Notes under the pieces: generated by a model
Seen by the model: the letters and a program-made list of their open reading frames with translations, nothing else
Told to the model about the DNA's origin: nothing
Database searches by the model: none
Source: DATJHM01 sp035493895
Lineage (GTDB): Bacteria > Chloroflexota > Ktedonobacteria > Ktedonobacterales > Ktedonobacteraceae
Direction of reading: 5' to 3'
DNA length: 18,484 nt
Assembly: GCA_035493895.1 (NCBI GenBank)
Contig: DATJHM010000062.1
Coordinates: forward strand, 1-18,484
Shown: piece by piece, positions 14,259-18,484 of the stretch
How positions within the stretch are numbered: position 1 is the stretch's first letter
How the letters are laid out: the number at the start of each line of letters is the position of its first letter
Position numbers and translations under genes: made by a program

Positions 14259-15977
14259 CTATGAGCGTTCTGCAATGCGGAATGTCGTCATATGCGACCG
14301 CAAAGAATCGGTGAGATTGACAAGGTGTTCCATCGACTGCTGCATATCGCGTGTATGCTGTGTGATATCAGTCGTCATACGATGAATCTCATCGACGGCA
14401 CCGACCACCAGCCTGGAGCCCTGAGCCTGATTTTCCGCCGTAGAGCAGATCTCTTCAATAAGATTTGCCAGTTGCTCGGTTACAATATTAATCGCTTCCA
14501 AAGCCACACCGGTCTGCGTCACCAGCTCTGTCTGCATCACCACATGCTGTGTATTTTGCTCAACGCTCTGCGAAGCCGTCGTTGTCTCATGTTGAATGGT
14601 GCGGATATAGCCACCAATCTTGCGCGCGGATTCACCACTCTGGACTGCCAGAGCGCGAATCTCTTGCGCTACGATGGCAAATCCCTTCCCATGCTCACCA
14701 GCTCGCGTCGCCTCGATAGCCGCATTCAGCGCCAGATGATGCATGCGAATCGTGAGGTCCGTCATCGCCAGAGTCGTTTCATTGATCTCCTGGCCGCTTT
14801 CGCTCAGTGCCTTCATCGTGCGTGCGGATTGCATCGTCGCCTCGCGCACCATCCCCATCCCATCCACCGCACGATCCACCGCCCCCTGCGCCTCAACTGA
14901 CACATCAACAGCCTCGCCCGCCGTTGTCGACAATGCGGCTGTACGCTCCGAGATCTGATACATCGTATTCGCAATCTCACCGATCACGGTCGAGATCTGG
15001 TTCACATGACGTTCCTGCTGGCTGGTATCGCGCACCAGAAAGTCAGAGATCTTGCGCACATCGCGCATATCTTCATCCACGGACAGGACCAGCTTCTGCA
15101 CACTGCCCAGTGTCGCGCTCACCTCTTCGAGTAGCGCATTCAGCGCTGTGCCAACGGGTTGGAGTTGCTGATGCGTCTGGCGCACTCGCCTCGACAGATC
15201 ACCGAGCCGGATCTGCTCCACATCTTCGCGTAACAGCGCAATACCCTTTTCCAATGCCAGGCGTTCGGCCTCTTGCTCCTGAAACAGGCGTGTATTATCA
15301 ATGGCCAGAGCAGCTTTACTGGCAAACAGCTCAAGCATCTCGACGCCTTCTTCTGTCGGGAGCTTATTATCATCAGGGTCATCCACAGAGAGAAAACCCA
15401 GCAACTTCTTTTCGCGTGTGCTGTAGAGTGGAACGAGTAGCGCATCTTCGGGATGCCAGCCACCCGGCTCGTAGCTTTCCATGGACTTGCTCACAAAATT
15501 AGAGCCATTCAGGAGGAATGCCGCGCCCTCAGATTGATGAGGGATGAAATAACTCTGGCAGATACGCAGTTCCGGGCGCATCGCATTCAAGAAAGAAGAG
15601 ACTGTCCTGGGCATATCACGCATCATACGCTGATTCTCGGCAGAAACGCCCACAAAAGCCGCGCGCTTCAGATAAGGATTATTCTCTTCGATCAGGCTGA
15701 TCACCAGGACACGAAAGCCCGTACATCGTGCGATCGAAACCGCCATCTGCTGCAACACCTCATCCAGCGCCAGATCAGCATGCAAGAGATCACAGAGACG
15801 AAGCAGTTCTTTGATCTGTTGCGCCCGACGCTGCGCCTCAGCAGGGCTCACACTCTGGACCTGAGGCGTAGTCGCGTGCATAGAAGCCAGATCTCGTTCG
15901 CCCTGATTCTGCTCTGTTGGTGAACGAAAACGAACACGTAATGGAACTGTTTTCCCTTGTAACTTGCGTTCCGACAT
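14259..15977 (-). CDS. Soluble chemoreceptor-like protein with GAF, HAMP-like and MCP signalling domains
   Basis: 572 residues with no transmembrane span, so cytosolic. A GAF domain covers about 69-229 (LDEVLQQMAVSIARCTGFRV, PLYSTREKKLLGFLSVDD, LFASKAALAIDNTRLFQEQE). A HAMP-like or coiled-coil linker spans about 240-295 and an MCP signalling hairpin fills the rest. The conserved turn reads HLALNAAIEATRAGEHGKGF then AIVAQEIRALA, but the residues just before it are IRMHH where chemotaxis receptors have FQTNI. The protein probably senses a small ligand in the GAF domain and passes the signal to CheA/CheW-type or other partners, none of which is in view. The frame opens at a TTG (16010), but the ATG at 15977, with GAGAGA nine bases upstream, fits the predicted transcription start near 16008. 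Confidence 0.87.
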   Translation of the reverse strand: MSERKLQGKTVPLRVRFRSPTEQNQGERDLASMHATTPQVQSVSPAEAQRRAQQIKELLRLCDLLHADLALDEVLQQMAVSIARCTGFRVLVISLIEENNPYLKRAAFVGVSAENQRMMRDMPRTVSSFLNAMRPELRICQSYFIPHQSEGAAFLLNGSNFVSKSMESYEPGGWHPEDALLVPLYSTREKKLLGFLSVDDPDDNKLPTEEGVEMLELFASKAALAIDNTRLFQEQEAERLALEKGIALLREDVEQIRLGDLSRRVRQTHQQLQPVGTALNALLEEVSATLGSVQKLVLSVDEDMRDVRKISDFLVRDTSQQERHVNQISTVIGEIANTMYQISERTAALSTTAGEAVDVSVEAQGAVDRAVDGMGMVREATMQSARTMKALSESGQEINETTLAMTDLTIRMHHLALNAAIEATRAGEHGKGFAIVAQEIRALAVQSGESARKIGGYIRTIQHETTTASQSVEQNTQHVVMQTELVTQTGVALEAINIVTEQLANLIEEICSTAENQAQGSRLVVGAVDEIHRMTTDITQHTRDMQQSMEHLVNLTDSLRSHMTTFRIAERS

Positions 15978-16014
15978 CAGAGCAATTCTCTCTTCCTTGT
16001 GAGCTTGCAAAGCG

Positions 16015-16042
16015 AGTATACGACAATAACCAAAAATGTCGC
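16015..16042 (-). promoter_or_regulatory. Promoter of the chemoreceptor-like gene
   Basis: TATACT (16015-16020, minus) is preceded at 16 bases by GCGACA (16037-16042), which matches the last four of TTGACA. Predicted start near 16008, giving a 30-base leader with a ribosome site before the ATG at 15977. Confidence 0.45.
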
Positions 16043-16043
16043 T

Positions 16044-16060
16044 GGTAGCCCAAAGCTACC
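16044..16060. promoter_or_regulatory. Operator-like palindrome next to the -35 box
   Basis: GGTAGC (16044-16049) and GCTACC (16055-16060) form a perfect 6-bp inverted repeat with a five-base centre. It starts one base beyond the putative -35 of the chemoreceptor-like gene, a usual place for an activator or repressor site. No regulator is identified. Confidence 0.3.
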
Positions 16061-16270
16061 TCTTCTATTGAAGATAGCATATGTATCTGCCACTAAACAA
16101 GATATATAGCACTTTTTGGGCGGTAGAGGCAATCTTTATCAGAGCCCATAGTGGTGAAGCAAATTATTCCTTCGTAGAGGGACTTCCATCATTCACGTAG
16201 AGACACCGGCAGGAACGCAGGTGGGCCAGGACAAACCACAGCTCCTCCTGGTTCTGTTGGACGAAACCGA

Positions 16271-16453
16271 ATCGTGCGTGGCACGGAGGAGGCACGATAT
16301 CCCCACCCTCGACGAAACACACAGGTAGGAACCGCGCTTCTTCCCGATCCAATACGCATTAACCGAAGAAGGATTCAGATGCCATAGTGCGGCTCCATGG
16401 ATGCCTGCAAGGGTTGATGGGGGTCACATTTTACACCATCCCATGTGACCCCC
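16271..16453 (+). repeat. Repeat modules with two hairpins, left part of the 790-bp spacer
   Basis: ATCGTGC (16271-16277) pairs with GCACGAT (16292-16298), immediately followed by CCCCACCCTCGACG (16301) and ACACAGGTAGGAACCGCG (near 16317-16334), a diverged copy of the 8521-8556 layout. AATACGCATTAACCGAAG (near 16352) resembles AATACGCATCGACCGAAG at 8418. A perfect 11-bp stem GGGGGTCACAT/ATGTGACCCCC (16419-16429, 16443-16453) then leads into the tandem copies. No gene is supported between 16061 and 16771. Confidence 0.6.
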
Positions 16454-16619
16454 ACCGACCCTCTCGCCCTTCCGCAGAGGTAGGGGATGTGTTTTATACC
16501 ATCCCACGCGACCCCCACCAACCACCTTGCCCTTCCACCGACCCTCTCGCCCTTCCGCAGAGGTAGGGGATGTGTTTTCTACCATCCCACGTGACCCCCA
16601 CCAACCACCTTGCCCTTCC
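16454..16619 (+). repeat. 83-bp tandem duplication (two units)
   Basis: Units 16454-16536 and 16537-16619 agree at 81 of 83 positions; the differences are A/C in TTTATACC and C/T in ACGCG. Each unit has ACCGACCCTCTCGCCCTTCC, GCAGAGGTAGGGGATG and CATCCC (the module hairpin), then CCCCCACCAACCACCTTGCC. A degenerate partial third unit starts at 16620. Confidence 0.85.
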
Positions 16620-16700
16620 ACCAACCCTTTCCACCATCGTTGTGACGCGAGATCAAACCGAACCATTCTTCACTTGATGTGCATTGGGATCGCGTTTCTT
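16620..16700 (+). repeat. Right-hand repeat block homologous to 14040-14125
   Basis: Contains TCAAACCGAACCATTCTT (16653-16670), identical to 14084-14101, followed by TTGATGTGCATTGGGATCGC, a variant of the GGTTGATGCATATT block at 8599 and 14103. A further C-rich CCCCCTCGGTCATCTCGCCC lies near 16714, just before the end of hflX. Confidence 0.6.
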
Positions 16701-16771
16701 CCCGATACACGTTCCCCCTCGGTCATCTCGCCCCTTCGCTTGATGCGGATTGATCGCGCTTCATGCCATCC

Positions 16772-18055
16772 CTACACAGCATATTGTCGGTAAATCCCAC
16801 CTAACCTGCGCGGGATGCGACCAATAATCGCGGTCCCATCAACTTCGTGGGTCTCTTGCTCAACCATGCCACGACGATGAAACAGCTCGACCAGTTCGCC
16901 TTTGTTGAAAGGCAACAGCACCGAGATATGGTCCATCGAATCGGCAAGCACCTGAGCAACCTCTTCGAGCAGCTTTTCCAGCGCGATCCTCTTCAGAGCC
17001 GAGACCGCAACTGCGTTGGGATAGAGCGAGACATCCAGTTCGTCCTCTTCCTCCAGCAGGTCGATCTTATTCAAAGCGGTCACACGCGGTTTGTCATTGG
17101 CTTCCAGCTCCGTCAGAATCTCGTTCACGGTCTCATTCTGCTCAATCGCCATCTCATGACTGACATCGACCACTTCCAATAAGATGTCAGCGCCCACGAC
17201 CTCTTCCAATGTCGCACGAAAGGCGGCGATCAACTTCGTGGGCAATTTCTGTATGAAACCCACAGTATCGGTAAGCAATACTTCCTGGTTGCCGGGGAGA
17301 ATAATATGACGAGTGACCGGGTCAAGCGTGGCAAACAGTTTATCTTCAGCCAGCACGCCAGCTTCGGTCAGGGCATTAAAAAGCGTTGATTTGCCTGCGT
17401 TGGTATACCCGACAACGGCGACGACCGGGATAGCTTTGGCGACACGCTGTCGACGCTGAAGCATACGCTGCTTGCGCACATCCTCAATCTCCTCACGCAG
17501 CTCTGAGATGCGATGGCGGATGCGGCGACGGTCAATCTCCAGCTTTGTCTCACCAGGGCCACGCACGCCAATCGCGCCACCAGCACCACCAGCGCCAGCA
17601 CTGCGCGATCCGCCAGCCTGACGTGTATATTCGACGTCGCGAGTGCTCAGGCGAGGCAGGTAGTACTCCAGTTGTGCCAGTTCAACCTGGAGACGGCCCT
17701 CACGTGTACGCGCATGCAGGGCAAAAATGTCGAGGATCAGAGCAGTGCGGTCAACGACACGCGCACTGAGAAGTTTTTCAAGATTGCGTTGCTGAGTCGG
17801 GGTCAATTCATCATCAAAAATGATAACATCCAGATTGTGCTGCTTCTCCAGGTCAGTCAGCTCCTGAGCACGTCCCTTGCCCAGGTAGGTCAGAGGATCA
17901 GGATGGGAGAGTCGCTGGATCATCGTGCCAGCGACGGAGGCCCCGGCTGTTCGTGCCAGCGTACCCAGCTCGCTCAGAGAATCTTCTACGCTCCAGATGC
18001 TGTCCGGCTCCGCATCTACAGCCACCAGGTACGCACGTTCCAGGCCTCTCTTCAC
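16772..18055 (-). CDS. hflX: GTPase HflX (ribosome-associated)
   Basis: 427 residues from a GTG. The HflX N-terminal domain includes VAGTMIQRLSHPDPLTYLGK then GRAQEL, and DDELTPTQQRNLE. The glycine-rich linker GGSRSAGAGGAGGAIGVRGP leads to GETKLEIDRRRI. The GTPase motifs are G1 GYTNAGKST (216-224), G3 DTVGF (263-267), G4 NKID (329-332) and G5 SAL (352-354). HflX binds the large ribosomal subunit and helps split stalled or stressed ribosomes. The start is uncertain: a very strong site, AAGGAGGAGG (18094-18103), is followed by no ATG, GTG or TTG at normal spacing. The frame stays open to a TGA just upstream, so translation may begin at an ACG at 18088 (TTKQERLIDTGV before the GTG-encoded residue), which would add 11 residues. 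Confidence 0.93.
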   Translation of the reverse strand: MKRGLERAYLVAVDAEPDSIWSVEDSLSELGTLARTAGASVAGTMIQRLSHPDPLTYLGKGRAQELTDLEKQHNLDVIIFDDELTPTQQRNLEKLLSARVVDRTALILDIFALHARTREGRLQVELAQLEYYLPRLSTRDVEYTRQAGGSRSAGAGGAGGAIGVRGPGETKLEIDRRRIRHRISELREEIEDVRKQRMLQRRQRVAKAIPVVAVVGYTNAGKSTLFNALTEAGVLAEDKLFATLDPVTRHIILPGNQEVLLTDTVGFIQKLPTKLIAAFRATLEEVVGADILLEVVDVSHEMAIEQNETVNEILTELEANDKPRVTALNKIDLLEEEDELDVSLYPNAVAVSALKRIALEKLLEEVAQVLADSMDHISVLLPFNKGELVELFHRRGMVEQETHEVDGTAIIGRIPRRLGGIYRQYAV

Positions 18056-18093
18056 ACCGGTATCAATCAGACGCTCTTGCTTTGTCGTGGTTT

Positions 18094-18103
18094 CCTCCTC
18101 CTT
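18094..18103 (-). promoter_or_regulatory. Strong Shine-Dalgarno of hflX without a normal start codon behind it
   Basis: AAGGAGGAGG on the minus strand contains a perfect seven-base anti-SD match. The nearest codon in the hflX frame at proper spacing is ACG (18086-18088); the first standard start is GTG at 18055, 38 bases away. Confidence 0.6.
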
Positions 18104-18143
18104 CGGTCACAATTGGAGCTACAATCGCTACGAGGATATCGTG

Positions 18144-18173
18144 CTGCATTCAGACTCTCTCGCCCGAATGCAG
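18144..18173 (-). other. 8-bp stem-loop in the hflX leader
   Basis: CTGCATTC (18144-18151) is the exact reverse complement of GAATGCAG (18166-18173), with a 14-base loop. It lies between the predicted transcription start and the ribosome site, with no U run behind it. Confidence 0.4.
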
Positions 18174-18192
18174 AGACATAGCCTATGCCTGT

Positions 18193-18221
18193 ATTGTATG
18201 AGTCCAGACAACAGAACGCAA
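18193..18221 (-). promoter_or_regulatory. Probable hflX promoter
   Basis: TACAAT (18193-18198, minus) is preceded at 17 bases by TTGCGT (18216-18221). Predicted start near 18186, giving a leader of about 80-100 bases that carries the stem-loop at 18144-18173 and the strong ribosome site. Confidence 0.45.
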
Positions 18222-18235
18222 GCAATACCATAGCA

Positions 18236-18484
18236 CTATTGTGGTGGATGGGGAATATTAATACTGGGCAACTGCTTGATGAAGAAGCTGTTCACTCTGG
18301 CAAAAAGGCTATTGTTGATCGCCTGATTATAAAAATCATGCCACGATTGAAGCTGATCAATATGCAGGGTGAGCCCCGGCATGGCCTGACTCCCCGCCTG
18401 CACTGTGTCCTGCGCCGCATGCAGAAAACTTCCCAGAATAATAAGCAGAATCAACCAGAGTACCCACGCCTCGACAAAACCAAC
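18236..18484 (-). CDS. C-terminal end of an unidentified membrane protein
   Basis: The last 82 codons of a gene that enters from the right edge. The frame is open to the edge, reading VGFVEAWVLWLILLIILGSF, a single strongly hydrophobic helix, then HAAQDTVQAG and a hydrophilic tail ending LPSINIPHPPQ. The TTG at 18454 lies inside the helix and is unlikely to be the start. I recognise no family. The tail after the helix is about 60 residues, and its side of the membrane cannot be told. It lies just upstream of the hflX promoter in the same orientation. Confidence 0.6.
   Translation of the reverse strand, partial: VGFVEAWVLWLILLIILGSFLHAAQDTVQAGSQAMPGLTLHIDQLQSWHDFYNQAINNSLFARVNSFFIKQLPSINIPHPPQ

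Noticed and set aside
16454..16619. CRISPR-like direct repeats
   Set aside because: The 83-bp units are directly adjacent with no variable spacers, there are only two, and no cas gene is present.
16424..16793. Short open frames on both strands near the 83-bp tandem units
   Set aside because: They are repetitive translations of the tandem DNA, and the minus-strand one mirrors the false N-terminus of the FHA-ABC gene.

Overview
The window looks like chromosomal DNA of a Chloroflexota bacterium, most likely class Ktedonobacteria. This is an inference from gene content, not a database result. The clues are an ECF sigma factor coupled to a membrane-anchored WD40-like protein, a fusion of three FHA domains with an ABC transporter, a soluble GAF/chemoreceptor-type protein, HflX, a YlxP (DUF503) protein, and intergenic spaces full of GC-rich repeats. 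Base composition is moderate to high GC. I see no rRNA, tRNA, CRISPR array, transposase or phage gene.

Layout. 1-517: the 5' end of an M20-type peptidase gene leaving on the left (minus strand), with a strong promoter, a roughly 220-nt leader containing a terminator-like hairpin, and a 17-bp stem-loop. 518-2651: a coupled ECF sigma factor and WD40-like membrane protein (minus). 2652-2842: a short repeat-bearing spacer. 2843-7306: a minus-strand run of five tightly spaced genes, ylxP, a TagA/WecG glycosyltransferase, a heptose-phosphate kinase, a heptose-1-phosphate adenylyltransferase and murJ. It reads as an envelope-glycan and lipid-carrier operon. 7307-7492: a divergent promoter region. 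7493-8203: upp, uracil phosphoribosyltransferase (plus). 8204-8701: about 500 bp of repeat-rich spacer. 8702-9685: a small two-span membrane protein and a GNAT acetyltransferase (plus), converging on a metallo-beta-lactamase-fold hydrolase (9730-10485, minus). 10678-13821: the FHA-FHA-FHA-ABC transporter fusion (minus). 13822-14258: a repeat-rich spacer. 14259-15977: the GAF/HAMP-like/MCP-signal protein (minus). 15978-16771: a 790-bp spacer with a promoter and the densest repeats. 16772-18055: hflX (minus) with its leader. 18236-18484: the C-terminal end of an unidentified membrane protein entering from the right.

The main unexplained signal is a family of modular intergenic repeats in four separate spacers (about 2724-2825, 8239-8638, 13873-14143 and 16271-16790). 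Each module has a constant C-rich tail (core CCCCACCGACCCTCTCGCCC) beside short hairpins whose stems differ in sequence but stay paired. A shared AGGTAGGG block and a GGTTGATGCATATT block recur. Modules occur singly, as head-to-head inverted pairs and as an 83-bp tandem duplication. Two of these spacers run into the nominal 5' ends of downstream genes, creating false N-terminal extensions and possibly supplying a promoter -35 box. No transposase is present, so if the family is mobile it is moved in trans.

Functionally, the window mixes envelope assembly (glycosyltransferase, ADP-heptose-type sugar activation, MurJ flippase) with signalling to the membrane (FHA-gated ABC transporter, ECF sigma/WD40 pair, cytosolic chemoreceptor-like protein) and housekeeping genes (upp, hflX, ylxP).
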